Of a DNA stretch of 64,000 nt, positions 1 to 22,484 are shown in pieces. Under the pieces are notes generated by a model. It worked only from the letters and a program-made list of their open reading frames with translations. It did not search any database and was not told where the DNA came from. The translations under genes and the position numbers were made by a program. Source of the stretch: Neocallimastix lanati (nom. inval.) (taxonomy: Eukaryota; Neocallimastigomycota; Neocallimastigomycetes; Neocallimastigales; Neocallimastigaceae); the NCBI GenBank assembly GCA_016946835.1, contig JACVTC010000019.1:1006001-1070000 (forward strand). The letters are read 5' to 3'. Position 1 is the first letter of the stretch. Each line of letters opens with the position of its first letter.

Positions 1-119
1 TAATAAATAAATGAAAATAAATAAAAATATTAATTTATTATATATGCCTTATTATTTTATTATTCTTAATTTATTTTTAATTAATTTATTATTCTTAATA
101 ATTTATTTTTAATTTTAAG

Positions 120-1704
120 AGAATTACATGTTATTTTAGACCGTTATGAAAAAGGTAAACCATTCTTTTTATATACTGGTCGTGGTCCAAGTGCTGAAAG
201 TATGCATACAGGTCACTTAATTCCTTTTATTTTCTGCAAGTAAGTGTTATTATTTTTATTTATTTGTTTTTTAATTTACTAATAATTAAATATTTAATTA
301 TTTTATAGATGGTTACAAGATGTCTTTGATTGTCCACTTGTTATTCAATTAACTGATGATGAAAAATATTTATTCAAGGATAAATTAAAGCAAGAAGATT
401 GTCTTAACATGGGTAAGGCTAACGCAAAAGATATTATTGCTGTCGGTTTCGATCCTAAAAAAACTTTTATTTTTTCTGATTTTGATTACATGGGGTATTT
501 TAGTATTAATTATTTTTTTTATTTAAACCATTTTAATATTAATATTATAATTATTTCATTAAAAAAAAAATAATAATAAAATTTATAAATTTGTGAAATT
601 AATTTTTTAGTGGAGCCTTCTATAGAAACATTAATAAGATTTCAAAATGTATTACGACATCTGCTGCTAGAGCTACTTTTGGCTTTACTGATAGTGACTG
701 TATTGGTAGAGTTCATTTTGCTTCAATTGAAGCTGCACCAGCATTTAGTAATAGTTTCCCACACATTTTTGGTACTAGACATGATATTCCATGTTTAATT
801 CCAGCTGCAATTGATCAGGTACAATATTTTATATATTCTAAATACTAAATAATAGAATTACATATTAATAATTATAGCAATAATAATAATTAATGATATT
901 AATATGTAAAAAGGATCCATACTTTAGATTAACTCGTGATGTTGCTAAGAAATTAAAGTATCCAAAACCATGTACTATTTACTCAAAATTCTTCCCAGCT
1001 TTACAAGTATTATTAAAAATATTATTAATTATGTGTAATTTGGAATTTAAAAATGTTTGTTTTTATCAAGTGTTCAATTCATATATTTTAATTATTCCTA
1101 TGTTATAATTTATTGTTTTATTAAATAAAAAAAGGGACCAGGATCAAAGATGTCTTCCTCTATTGATAATTCTGCTATTCTTTTAACTGATACTCCAAAG
1201 CAAATTAAGAAAAAAATTAATAGATATGCTTTCTCAGGTGGTCAAGCTACTGCTGAATTACAAGCAAAATTAGGTGCCAACCCAGAAGTTGATGTTGCTT
1301 GTCAATACCTTAGATTCTTCATGGAAGATGATGATAGATTAAAGCAAATTGAAGATGACTATAGAAGTGGTAAATTAATGACAGGTGAAGTTAAGGCTAT
1401 TTGTGCTGATGTAGTTAGTGAACTCATCGTCAGTATTCAAAAGGTAAGAGGATCAATATAAATTTTGTGATTATTATAATATAAATTATATAAATAATAT
1501 TGAAATAACATTAAATGTAAAATAATATGAATTAATATTTTAAAATTTATTTTAAAATTTATTTTAAATTAAAAAAATGATACTAATGACATATAGAGAA
1601 GAAGTGAAGTTACTGATGAAGTTCTTGCACAATTTATGGATTTCAGTAAGCCAATGGAATGGACTTTTGTTCCAAAAAATCAACCAGCTAAAGAATCAAA
1701 TTAG
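120..1704 (+). CDS. WRS1: Tryptophanyl-tRNA synthetase, cytosolic (3' part, 6 exons)
   Basis: Charges tRNA-Trp with tryptophan in the cytosol. The window holds the last six exons: 120-239, 309-494, 611-818, 914-1006, 1135-1443 and 1597-1704 (TAG stop), with intron phases that join without a break and all GT...AG. The class I HIGH-type motif (HTGHLIPF) is in the first exon here and the KMSSS loop opens the fifth. The phrase [11 protein letters not shown], the [22 protein letters not shown] region, the DPYF segment and a YPKP motif are characteristic of the eukaryotic/archaeal TrpRS branch, not the bacterial one. The N-terminal part lies outside the window to the left; the exact acceptor of the first exon (120 or 122) is not certain. 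Family identity is clear from motifs; the exon model is inferred by eye. Confidence 0.93.
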
Positions 1705-1930
1705 AAATAAATAATTGATATAATATTAATAATTATATCTTTAAATTAAAAAAAAAGTTCCATTAAACAAAATTAAAGTAATAAATAAAAGATGTTTTAA
1801 TAATTAGTTAAATTTGTAATGAAATAATTCATATAAAAAAAAATATAAATTATTTATGATAATGGAATAAATTATTTAATCAATTATAAAAATATATAAT
1901 TTATAATTTGAACAAATAAGTAGTAAATTA

Positions 1931-2060
1931 AAATGAAGTAAAATAAAAATAAAATAAAATAAAAATAAAATAAAAATAAAATAAAAATAAAATAAAAATA
2001 AAATAAAAATAAAATAAAAATAAAATAAAAATAAAATAAAAATAAAAATAAAATAAAAAT
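1931..2060. repeat. AT-only 11-bp minisatellite
   Basis: Tandem alternation of ataaa and aataaa blocks, roughly an 11-bp period, just downstream of the tryptophanyl-tRNA synthetase stop codon. Low-complexity DNA with no evident function. Confidence 0.8.
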
Positions 2061-2925
2061 ATAAAGATAAAAAATAAAAAATAAAAAGAAATTAACAATA
2101 AATTAAAAATAAAAATATAATATATAGAATCTTTAATTTTATTTAATTAAAAATTAATAAATAAATATTAATTATTAAATATTGAAATTTTTTAAAATAA
2201 AAAAAACGTGAATTTAATACCAATATTTTATATTTTGATAGTATAAAACTTTTTAATCTCAATTATTTTTTTTTTTAAAAAAAAAAGTAAAAAAAAAAAG
2301 GAAATTTAAAAATTTTCAAAAACCATAGAAGTAGAAAAAAAAAATATTTAATTTTAAATTTGTTTTAAATAAAATTAAAAAAAAAAATTGAATTTGAAAT
2401 ATAGTAATTTTTCAAAAACTTATTTATATATAAAAATTAATCAACCAAAATAAATAAATAAATATTTAAATTTTATATTAAATTATATTCATGGTTTAAA
2501 ATATTACTTCATTATTAATATTCAATTACTTATAATAAAGATAAAATATAATATATATTATTATTAGAAGTTTTTGTGTTATTAGAATTATTATCATTAT
2601 TATTATTATTAATTATATTTTTATTATTTTCCTATACATATTACAACTTTTGAAATATTTTGAAATTATTCAAAATTTCCATATTATTGAAAATTTTATT
2701 AAAAATATGTACAATAAATATTCAACATATTTTATTATATATATATTAAATATAACTATTATAAATATTAAGGTTTTTTAATGGTTATTTAATGTAATTT
2801 ATGACATAAATATAATAATTAAATAAAAATTGAAAAAAAGTTAAATTTTAATAAATTCTAAATATTTTAATATATTTAAAATATGTGGTTTTATTTGGTA
2901 AATTAAACTTTGAAATTATTATCTA

Positions 2926-3149
<224 letters not shown>

Positions 3150-3159
3150 AAGTTATTTT

Positions 3160-3290
3160 AGTTTAAATTTATGAGATGAAAATTAAACAATAAGAAATAA
3201 CTTTAGTAAACTTATGAGATTAAAATTAAACAATAAGAAATAACTTTAGTAAATTTATGAAAATTAAACGATAAGAAATATACAATTAAA
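3160..3290. repeat. Short tandem repeat, about 2.5 copies
   Basis: A unit of about 48 bp containing attaaacaataagaaataac recurs two to three times directly after the ATA array, the last copy diverged. Confidence 0.7.
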
Positions 3291-3522
3291 ACATATTATA
3301 TACTTTATTAAAAAAATATAGATTATTTATTATAAAAATACGAATATTTTTTATAATAATTATTTTGTAAATAAAGAAATAATAATATTTTTTTTTATAA
3401 TTTTTTTTTATTATAAATTTTTTAAATTTTATTCGAATTTAGAGAAAATTTTATAATATATTTATATAAGTATTTTATTATAATAAATATTATATTTTTA
3501 TATTAAATTATGAAAAAATAAG

Positions 3523-6500
3523 ATGCTAAGAAAACATCAATCATTAAAATCTGTAAATCATGATACATCGTTTATAAATAATAGAAAAAAGAAAAAATCA
3601 CAATCTAATAATTATATTAATTATTATGAAAATGAATTATTTGAATCAAATACTTATTTACCTTTGCTTTCTAAAAAAAAGAATATAACTACATCTAATT
3701 CAAATTTTAAAGATTCAATAGTAAATGAAAAACTGAATAAAAATCAAGAAAAAAACAAGAATAATGAAAAATCCGATATAATAAAATCAATTGAATTACA
3801 ATTAAAACCTAATCATGTTTTTAATAATGACTCTATTGAAATTTCGAGAGATATATCCGGAATTAAAAGAAGATCTTTAAAAAACGAAAATCATATTGAT
3901 CTAATTGGTAGTTTAAATAATGTTAATAAAGAAACTAATAAAGAAAATATTAATATATATATTAAAGGTAATGCCAGAGAGAAAAAGGTTACTACTCAAA
4001 GGCAGAATTTAATAAATGATTATACAAATGATATTAAAGCAGATGATAAACATGGAATAACAATAAAGGTACATATATATCCCATAATAATCTTGAGATA
4101 TATGAAAATTTTTTATATATGTCTTCTTAAAATTATTGAGAACTGTATAAAATATAAAAATTAATAAATATAATAATAATGATAATAATAATAATAATAA
4201 TAATAAAAATAGTAACAATAATAACATATATATGTATATACACATATATATATATATTTTATTTACTTAAAAATAGACAAAATCTAAAATTGATCAAATT
4301 TCTTCAATGGAATATTTGTCTCCTGATAGTTCATCAGTATTATCTCAAGCTAGTTCTATAATTTCACCAACTAATACTATTCAAACATTATTAAATTCAG
4401 AACAGCAATCATACGAACGAATGGTTCAATCACCAATTAATGATTCTATATATTCAACAAATAATATTAAAAGGTAATATATAAACATACATACATTTAT
4501 ATATTAAATTTATTATTAGAATATTATTTTTATTTATATATTTTCCAATATTAATTTTATTATTATTTAAACATAAATTATATATTTTATATATGAAAAA
4601 TATTTTATTAAATTCAATATTATTAAAATGTAATATTAATAACAAAATTAATAATACTAAAACTAATAATAAATATAATTAATTATTGTAATTATTTTTA
4701 TAATAATTAATAATATTTAGTATAAAAAAAAATAGTACATCAAAAAACAAAATTTTAAAAAATTATTCAGAGATTAAAAAAAATAAGAGTTCTTCATTAG
4801 AAAAAATAACTAAATCAAAAGGTTCATCATTATATAAATTAAATAAATCAGGAAGTATAGGAATTGAAAAAAATAAAAAAATTCCTTCAAAAAAGCTATC
4901 AAATAGTACAGCAATTTTAAATAAAAAAAATGAAGTAAAAGAACAATTATTAAGGAAAAAAAACAATAATAATAGTGTTAACAAAACCAATTCATATTTA
5001 AAAAATAATAATATTGATAAAAACAATAATAGTTCTGAATCACTAAACAAATCAAATCAGTCATTGAAAAATATTAATAAAGAAAATATATATCATAACA
5101 AACCAAAAAACAATAATATAAACAACAATAACAACAGTAACAGCAACAACAACAACAATAATAATAATATTAAAAATAATATTAAAAATTCTAATTTTCA
5201 TAATGATAACAAATTAGTAAATGAAGAATTAGCAAAGCAAAAAAATATTTCTGATTTAAATGAGATTAATAACAACATCAATATTCTATCATCTAATGGT
5301 AGTCTCACTAATTCTTTTATAACCATATTAAGTGATAGCGATAACAAACCTGAAAATTGTAATAAAACAATTAAATATCCAATTACCTCATATCAACAAG
5401 GATTATTTAATAGGATTGATTCAATGGATACTAATAAATATAAAAGAAATTCATATTATTATACTGTTAAATGTTATCAAGTAAATAAATCTTTAAATCC
5501 TAATATTATGAAAAATGTTATAAATAAAATTTGTGATAAATATTCAGTTCTTAAAACAAGATTTTATAGAAATAATAAAATAATCGATGCTAATATTGAA
5601 GCAATTATCGATGAAGAAACATTTTATAATAAAATAATTGGAAACTATGATAATATTAATAATTATAATACTGATTTTTCTTATTTTGAAGAAGTAAGAT
5701 TAAAAAATTATCCAGAACTTCAAACACTTTCTGAAAATTCAATACAAAAATTTATTGAAAATTGGATTAACAGTATTCCAATATTTGAAAATCAATTTAA
5801 ATCTTTCATGTTTAGTTGTGGATTGGATAAAGACTGGATTTCATTTAGAAGAAATAGTATTAGTATAACAGATTCAAATACAGAAAGTTTAAATTCAATT
5901 GAAGATATTACTCTTTCAGATGATACTTTTTATATTGATCCTGAAGATAAAATATCTAAAACTTTTATTGCAATTGTTGGTTCGATTATGATAGTAGATG
6001 AAATATCTCTAAGTGCAATTTTTAATGAGATTATGTCTTTATATTCTCATGAAGAGATGAAATATCATAATTCTTCAATAAAAGAACTGAAAATCAAAGA
6101 TTCATTCGATAAATTTAAATCAAAAGAAGATAATTTTTCTTTTATTAATTACGCCCAAGAACAGAAAGCAAATATTGATAAAACGGCAATCTCAATTGAA
6201 AAAATCAAATCTTTTTGGAAAAAACAATGTACTGAAGTTAATAATGATATCTTATTACCAAAAGAAAAACAAGATATGATCGAACAGTTAAAAAGAAGTA
6301 AAGAGAATTTAATAGAAAACAAAGAAAGATATAATAAATTGGAAAAAAAAAAGGCTGAATATGAATTAACGATAGAAAAGTTGACAAATGACAGAATACA
6401 ATTAGAAATTAGTAATGGTTCTGTAGCAACTGTAATAGATCCTATAAATAACGAAAGGTTAGAAATTACCAACGAAGCAAAGCAAGTAATACTAAAAATG

Positions 6501-8069
6501 ATAACAGGAAGTGAAACGACATTAACCATTGAACCATTTTTAATTAAGCATGAAGTTTCAGAACATGTTAGAAAATGTATACGCTCATCAATTCTTAAAA
6601 TTGAAGATTTCGCATCCCTTTCAGACAAAGATTTGGAAATATTTCAATTAGAACCAAGTGAAAAAAGAAAGATATCAGCGTTAATTGAATTTGTAAGAAA
6701 TAGAATAAGAGAATGTATACAAAGTCAATCCAAAGTAAAAATATCTATTGAACGACAGTTATCGAAAGTTCAACGAGAACATGATAGATGTGTTAAGGAT
6801 TTCAAAAAATATGAAAAGATAATTGAAAAGGAAACTAATAATATTATTAAAATAAATTCAATTCTTCATCCTCCATTAAAAATATCACATATTCCAGTAA
6901 TGAAATTACAAGGTGTTCGTCAAAAGAGTGTAAATAAGAATGATTGGGGAGAATGTAGTTTATATTACGGTTTCATGTCATTACATCTAGAATCTGAACA
7001 AAATCAATATTTTCAACAATTTTTTGATGATTGGAAAAATAAATATTATAAAGAATATCGTGTAGAAAGATGCTTAAAAAAAAAAATGGAAAGAGAAAAA
7101 AATGAATTAGTAAATATAGAAGATGTTCCATTAGTAGAGCCAGACTACGATTATTTAAGTGAAGATGATATTTATTCTAGTTCCGAAAATGTTTCAAATT
7201 CATTTTATAATAATATGCCATCTACAGAAGCGATATGTCTTGCAATATTTGGAGTTTTATTAAGACATATCTCTGGAATAGAAAAATTCATTATTGGTAT
7301 ACATCAATCACAACGAAGAATATATCAAACAGGTGATTGCATTATTGGTCCATTATCTAGTGTTATACCAATTAAAATAGATCTTTCACAAAAAGGAATT
7401 ACATTTTATAATTTATTTTCAGATTTAATTTTTTCAATAAAGAAATTGAGAAAAATTAATGCAGAGCATTCATATGCTGAATTAATTGAATGCCCTGATT
7501 TACCTGAAGAATTGCCAATTCAATTTGAATTTATAAGTAAAGAAGAATGTGAATTATGGAGGAAAATGGGTTTAAAAATTGAAGACTTATTTTCCGGAAT
7601 TAATAGAAATGAAGGATGGACTAGAAATGATGTTAGTCTTTCAACATTATCTTCCCGTTCATCTAGCTATTATTCAAACAAAGAAAATCCTGAAAATATT
7701 AACTTAGAAACATTAAAGTATTATCCAAAAATAAAGCAGCTTTGGTCCTCTAATTCAAGTAATTCATTTATATTTAAATTAATAATGGTAGAATGGGATG
7801 ACGACACAATTGAAGGGGGAATTCTTTATAGCAGAAATCATTTTGATGAAGATCAAATATCAAAATGGGTAGGAAAACTTGAAACTTTAATAGAAAATAT
7901 CGAATTAGGAAAACCAAAAGTTACTGTAGCGAATTTAATTTCTCGTCTCTATCAAAATTTAAGATGGAAAGGAAGTCAAATGTTACTTTCATCATCAATT
8001 CAATTATATGATAAAAGAAAAACTTTAACAACATCTTTAATACATATAGGAGGTTCTAAAAAGGAATAA
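3523..8069 (+). CDS. Large condensation-domain-like protein with degenerate active site (3 exons)
   Basis: Exons 3523-4068, 4277-4473 and 4721-8069 join in frame to about 1,363 residues. Residues 1 to about 460 are low-complexity, Asn/Ser/Lys-rich and probably disordered. From about 467 (YPITSYQQGLF) the sequence resembles the start of a non-ribosomal-peptide condensation domain. The C-terminal half of that fold is visible at about 1080-1200: TEAICLAIFGVLLR, then an R...IGPLSSVIPIKIDLS segment. Where HHxxxDG should lie (about 660) it has GSIMIVDEIS, so both histidines are missing and acyl-transfer catalysis is unlikely. Between the halves sits a Lys/Glu-rich coiled coil (about 765-815), a helical segment resembling a SAM domain (about 850-910) and a second coiled coil. 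No adenylation or carrier domain is present. Probably a structural or binding protein; the family is not named and the domain call rests on motif reading. Confidence 0.7.
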
Positions 8070-8618
8070 TAAAATTTAGTTTATATAATATATACGAAAA
8101 AATTATACAAAATCGTTTAATATTTCTTTCAATATAATTTGAACCTACTAAAAAATTATATATATATATAAATTGACCATAAATATATAAATTTACTTTA
8201 AACAGCTTTTAAAATTTTTTAAAAAAAAAAAAATAAATAAATAATAAATTAAATACTAATAAATGTGTATTATTTAATAAATAATCAATTATTATTATTG
8301 TTATTATTATTGTTATTGTTAGTATATACCTAACAAAATACAAATTATTTAGTTCATTTATTTTCATTATTTAACTTTATAAAATTATATTTTTTTTATA
8401 TATTTTTGGTATTAGTAAATATAATATTAATAATTAATTTATTATAAATTACTAAAATTCAATTATAAAAATTCTTTATTTTATATACATTGTAATAATA
8501 TAGAAAAAATATTTAACTTCAAATTAACAATTAAATGATCAATATTTTGTAATTAATAAATTATATATAGAGTAAAAATACAAATTATTTTAATATAAAT
8601 ATTGCAAATTAATAAAAA
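8070..8618. other. Convergent intergenic region, nothing coding
   Basis: AT-rich spacer between two convergent genes, with a short ATT/GTT repeat near 8288-8320. No RNA gene or conserved motif seen; presumably it holds both polyadenylation regions. Confidence 0.6.
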
Positions 8619-16502
<7,884 letters not shown>

Positions 16503-16689
16503 ATTAGAACTATAGCTCTTTTCTATAAAATGTTCGTTATTATATATACAAATAATATTTAATAAAATATATAATAAAGTATATACAATTACTAAATATA
16601 ATATGAAATCAATTCTTCTTAAAAATGCCATTATTAATATTTATTCACTTTCAGGAGCATTTTTTTATTAATTAAATATTATTGTTACT

Positions 16690-16722
16690 GTTGTTATTAC
16701 AGTAATTTTTATCACTTTTACA

Positions 16723-16753
<31 letters not shown>

Positions 16754-16953
16754 TTATTAGTATTACTATTATATTTATTTTATTATTATTATATTTATTT
16801 TATTATTTTTATTTATTTGTTATTATTATTATTATTATCTTTATTTCATTATTTTTATTTATTTATTTAATATTATTATTATTTCTATTATTTTTTTATT
16901 ACTGCTACTACTACTACCACTACTACTACTTCTACTACTACTACTACTACTAC

Positions 16954-17006
<53 letters not shown>

Positions 17007-17010
17007 ATTA
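16690..17010. repeat. Compound TTA/CTA microsatellite
   Basis: Interrupted (ATT)n and (TTTA)n followed by (CTA)n and pure (ATT)n, just upstream of the NDP-kinase gene. Confidence 0.85.
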
Positions 17011-17224
17011 TTATTATATGTTTTTTTTTTTTTTTTAAGAAAAAAAATATATATTATTTTATGAAAAAGTATACATCAAAATTTTTATTATTTTATTAAT
17101 ATCAAAAAAGTTTTAATAATAATTTATATTAATATAATATATTTTATATAAATTCAAATATATATTTAATTGTATTTTATTTTTAATTAATACTTTATAA
17201 GGTTTCCTTATATATTTTATTTTA

Positions 17225-17580
17225 TTAATACTATACTATAATAATATTTTACTATCTATTTTATTTTATTTTATTTATACTATACTATTATAATATTTTA
17301 CTATCTATTTTATTTTATTTTATTAATACTATACTATTATAATATTTTACTATCTATTTTATTTTATTTTATTAATACTATACTATTATAATATTTTACT
17401 ATCTATTTTATTTTATTTTATTAATACTATACTATTATAATATTTTACTATCTATTTTATTTTATTTTATTAATACTATACTATTATAATATTTTACTAT
17501 CTATTTTATTTTATTTTATTAATACTATACTATTATAATATTTTACAATCTATTTTATTTTATTTTACTTTATTTATATT
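17225..17580. repeat. 49-bp minisatellite, about 7 copies
   Basis: Repeating unit containing taatactatactattataat and ctattttattttatttta blocks; central copies are essentially identical, with decay at the right end. Confidence 0.9.
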
Positions 17581-18466
17581 ATACAATCTATAGTATTTTA
17601 CCTTCTATTTTATTTTATTAATATTATTCTATTTATTATATTTCACTGTCAATTTTTTAGATTTTTTATTAAAATTATATTATTCATAATATTTCACTGT
17701 CTATTTTATTTTATTTTATTTTTATTAGTATTATAATATTAATAATATTTCACTATCTATTTTACTCTACTTGCTTTTACTGATTTGTTTATGTTTCTTT
17801 TTTAGATAATTTAATTTACTTTTACTTTTTTTTAATTTTATTTATTCTATTATTTTTTACTTTTTTGATTTTATTTTATTTATGTTATTATTTTTATTCT
17901 TATAATATAAATAAGAACTAAATACAATTTACTATGATTAATAATTTTTACAATATAATTAATTAATGTTAACTAGTATTTACTTATAAAATAATAACAA
18001 TATATATATATATATTAAATTTAGATTTTAAGTCAATATTAAATATTCAAATTTTATCTATTTTATTTTTTATTTATTTTTTTTTATTTATTTATTTTTT
18101 TTTTATTGCTTGTTTATTTGTAATTTTTCATCATTCATTTTCCTTTTCTTTTATAAATATTTATCATGTAATTATATTTTATATCTATCCAGCAATTTTA
18201 TTATTATCATTAGAGATAGAATTAATATTTTGAAAATTTAATATGTTTTATTAAGATAATACCTTATATTATATTCCTTATTATTAATAACAAATTATTT
18301 TTGTGAAATAAAAAAATTCTATTATATAAAAATATATTTATTATTTGAAATGTTGTTTTATCATAATAATTTATTCTTATTTTATTTTATTTTTTTTTTT
18401 TTTAGTTTTTAGTTTTTAAATAAATTAATTATTTTTTATTAATTTATTTTGAAAATATTATTATGG

Positions 18467-18497
<31 letters not shown>

Positions 18498-19267
18498 TTA
18501 TTTTTCACGTAAATTTTATTTAAATTTTTATTTATGAAATATTTTTAAAAAACAAATTTTATAAAACTTTAAAATATAATAAAATGAAATTAAAATTTTA
18601 AATTAAATTATTATAATTTTTTTTTTTTATATTATTATAATAAACATATTTTATTAAATATTATATAATTCAATTAACGTGTTTATACATGATTAAACAA
18701 TGCAAATTTAAATAATAAAATTAATTTAGATAGAACTAAATACTTTTGTTTAGAAAGGTTAAATAAATGAATAAAAATATATACATATTTATATTTTTAT
18801 AAAGGTATGATTAGTAAATATAGGTTGTACAAATTAGAAAAAATATAAAAAAGAATGATTATAAGATATATAATTATAAAGTTCATTAACGCAACATTAC
18901 ACTCATTTTTAATATAAAAAGCCTTCGTTTGAAATTCAGGCAATATTCCATAAGCTTTTTACGTTTTTCATTTCCTTTTCTGTCCAAATATTATACTAGT
19001 TTTTCCTAAATTATGTTCAATAACCATAGGGTTATATTAAAAATATATATTATAAAGCTATTACATAAATCACATAATTTAATATCTAAATATTAAATAA
19101 ATTATATTACTTTTATCATTAAAGCTTTATTCAAATACAAAAAAATGACACACAAATTAAGTAAAGTATATTAACGAATTTAATAAATAAAAATTTTATT
19201 GAAACACTTTTCTTAACCTAGAAGGTATTATTGAAATAATTATTATATTTTAATTAATTAATTAATT

Positions 19268-19298
<31 letters not shown>

Positions 19299-19981
19299 AA
19301 TTGATTGATTGATTGCTTTATTAGAAATACAATTATATTAATTTTTCCTTCATAAGAAATAATAATAGATGTACAAAAAATTTTAATTATATCCTTATTA
19401 TTTTCAAAAAGCATTACTAAGTTTATTATGAAACAATATGTAAATATGAATTTTTCACTATTTCCAAATTTCTTAATAATATTAATATTACATTCTTCAT
19501 TTATTATTAATAATATTACTATCAAATACAAAATACATTAGAAAATTTTTATTAAATTTTAATAATAAAAGAACCTCCTAATTCTTTATATAGTAAAAGT
19601 TTATAACTTTTTATTTATAGTGTATAATTTATTACAGATAGTGATAATGTTATTTTAATACTACATCAAATTTATTTTATATATATAATGGCATCAATAG
19701 GGAATAATACTAATATATTTAATTTAAATTATAAAATTAAAATAAATAAAATAACTACCAATATAATTTATAGTATCTATTTATGTATATTAGTCTTGAA
19801 ATAAAATATTTTTATCTTTTAAAAATATTACAATTGAAAAATTTTTTTTATATTTTTATTTTATTAATTATTAATTATATAATTTAACTTTCTTAAAAGG
19901 AATTCATATAATTTAATAAATATTATTTACTCTTAAATAATAATAGTAATAAATAAATAAATAAATAAATAAATAAATTTA

Positions 19982-20012
<31 letters not shown>

Positions 20013-20072
20013 TGAAAATTTTAAATAACAAAATATTTTTATCAATAATACTATATACTATATCTATTATTT

Positions 20073-22441
20073 TCATTTATTAAACATTTCATTAAAAGTT
20101 TCATTAAAATCTATTGTTGTTGCAGTATGCGTCAATCTATCAAAAATTGGTTTAAATTTTATTTGACCAATATCTTTTATTTCTTCAACAGCATTTGTCT
20201 TTGAAATATCTGTTTGTTGAAAATCTTTATTATTATTCAATTTTTTTTTCTTATAAATTATATCTTCATTTGAATTTACTATTTGATTCTGTTGTTCTTT
20301 GTTTCGTTTTAATGTGTTTTCTAATTGTTGTTCTTTATCTTTTGTAGATATATTATTATTAGTGTTAACTATTTGAATTGAATTATTAATTAATTGTGAA
20401 CTATTTCTTAAATTATTTTTATTGTTAATATTGACTGTATTATTATTTAAGTTAAAAGAGGTATTTGCCTCCTTTTCATTTTCATTTTTGTTATTCTTAA
20501 CATTTTTATTATACTTTATGTTATCAGATTTAATTTCCAAATTATCACCATCTAAATCATAAATAATTTGTGAAGAATTTTCTTTATTTTTAATCTCATC
20601 TTTAATAATACATTCACCATTCTCATCAATCTGAACTTTTTCAACGTCCTCAGGAACTTTGTTCAATAATTCATAAAACCATTGATCGAATTTTAGATCA
20701 TTAGTAGTTGTTTTTTTATTGCAAATTGGGCATGCCCATTTTCCATGATGAAAATTAATAGATAAATATGAATCCAATTCGAAAGCTTGAACATGTTGAC
20801 ATTTAATTCCTCTTACAGGATTTACGATACGAATAAGTGATATAGGACATTTTAATGATATAGTTACTGTTGAATCAACAATAATTAAATCATCATCTTC
20901 TGAATTACCAACAGTTTGCTTTTTTACTAATATTATTTATTTATTTATTTTTTTTTTTTTTTATAATTATTATATACAATATTATTCATTATTTACTGAT
21001 TTAATTTTTTTTAATAATTAATATATATATTTATTATTTAAATATACTTACTAACTGCTAAGGTTTCTTCCTTTGTAAATTTATCTTTTATTATTCTTTC
21101 TTTACATACATCTTCATTCTCCATTAAATAAAAAATAATATGAAAATACGCATCCACAATTGTTTCACTAGTACATTTTTCTATAGTATTTGTCTCTATT
21201 TCAATATCATTATCTAGTTTTATATAATTAGTTATATCAAAAGGTATATCACTTCCATTTGATTGTAGTAAGTGACCATCATTTCCATATATTGGTATTT
21301 TTCTTTCAAGTTTTAAAGTTTCACCTTTTAGCATATCATATTTAATAATTTTTTTTAAAAAAATTTTAATTATTTATTTTCCATAATCTTTTTTTTAAAA
21401 TATTTAATTTTTTAAAATTATACCATTTAATTTTATTGATTTAATACAAAATGGCCATGTAATTTTTGTTTCGTTGTCTTTTTCATAACAAGATAAAATA
21501 ACACGATGATCTTCATTCATTACTTCATAAAGCTCTTTAATTACTGTAAATTGGTTTTTATAAATATGGTGCTTATTTTTTAAAGTAATTTCCCACGGTT
21601 TTAACAATGGTAAAACTGGTCTAGGGTATCTTTTTACCTTGGAAGTAGGAACTAAAGGTTCTTTTTCATTGATTTCAGAATTACTATTTGGATTATTAGA
21701 TATATTAGTATTTAAATTATTTGAAATATTATTGTTGTTTTGATGATGAAATACTAATGGTAAATTTTGCTGTAAAAAAACATTTTGATTTTTTTGTTGA
21801 GAATGTATTTGAAGTTTTTCTTGTTGTAAAGCTTCTAATGGATTCGTTCGTTCTTTTTGTATTTTTTGAAGTTGTTGCTCTTGCAATTTCTGTTTCAATT
21901 GTTCATTTTGAGATAACGGATTACTAAATTGTTGCAAACGGAATTGTTGTAATTGAGTTTGTTGTAAATATTTTTGTCTTAATTGCTCCTGTTGTAATTG
22001 TAACTGAAAATTTGGATTATTTAATTGTTGGTTAGTAAATTGGGAAGTCGGTAAGGTTTGTTTTTTGTATAATTGTTGACCATCTTTTTGCTGATTTAAA
22101 AATGCTTCTTTCGATAAAGAATTAAATAAATTTAATTGATTTAAATTCGAAATATAAGCATTATTATCTGGATTTTTATGTAAAAATTGTATGGATGAAG
22201 AATTTGGTAAATATAAATTATAATTATTTTGTTGTGGATATAATTGATAATTATTAAAATTAGATTGTGGTAATACAGTCATTTGCTTCTGTTGAACACC
22301 TTCGGAATTTATCGATAAACCTATATTATTAATTGAGTTTTGAGTTGACATAGAATAAGATAAATTTTGCTAATAAAAATAAAATAAAATAAAAATTAAA
22401 AATTAATATCATTGTTTCTATTTTTATTATTACTATTATAA

Positions 22442-22484
<43 letters not shown>

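Larger units (their letters stand above)
16503..20072. other. 3.6 kb AT-rich region without a supported gene
   Basis: Holds TTA/TTTA/CTA microsatellites (16690-17010), a 49-bp minisatellite (about 17225-17580) and generic A/T sequence to 20 kb. Short frames, such as 19286-19531 on the minus strand, show no recognisable domain and are AT-biased. A less AT-rich stretch at 18890-19030 shows no readable gene. The promoter of the NDP-kinase gene should lie near 16510-16700 but no specific element is identifiable. Confidence 0.6.

Noticed and set aside
6149-6628. 159-residue minus-strand frame
   Set aside because: Antisense shadow of the condensation-like protein, whose sense frame has coherent domains.
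16503-16631. Upstream in-frame ATG of the NDP-kinase gene adding a hydrophobic segment
   Set aside because: Family members start close to the thioredoxin domain and the extension is AT-biased; kept only as an alternative start.
17225-17580. CRISPR-like regular repeats
   Set aside because: No unique spacers; a plain tandem minisatellite in a eukaryotic genome.
19286-19531. 81-residue minus-strand frame
   Set aside because: Composition follows local AT bias and no motif is recognisable.
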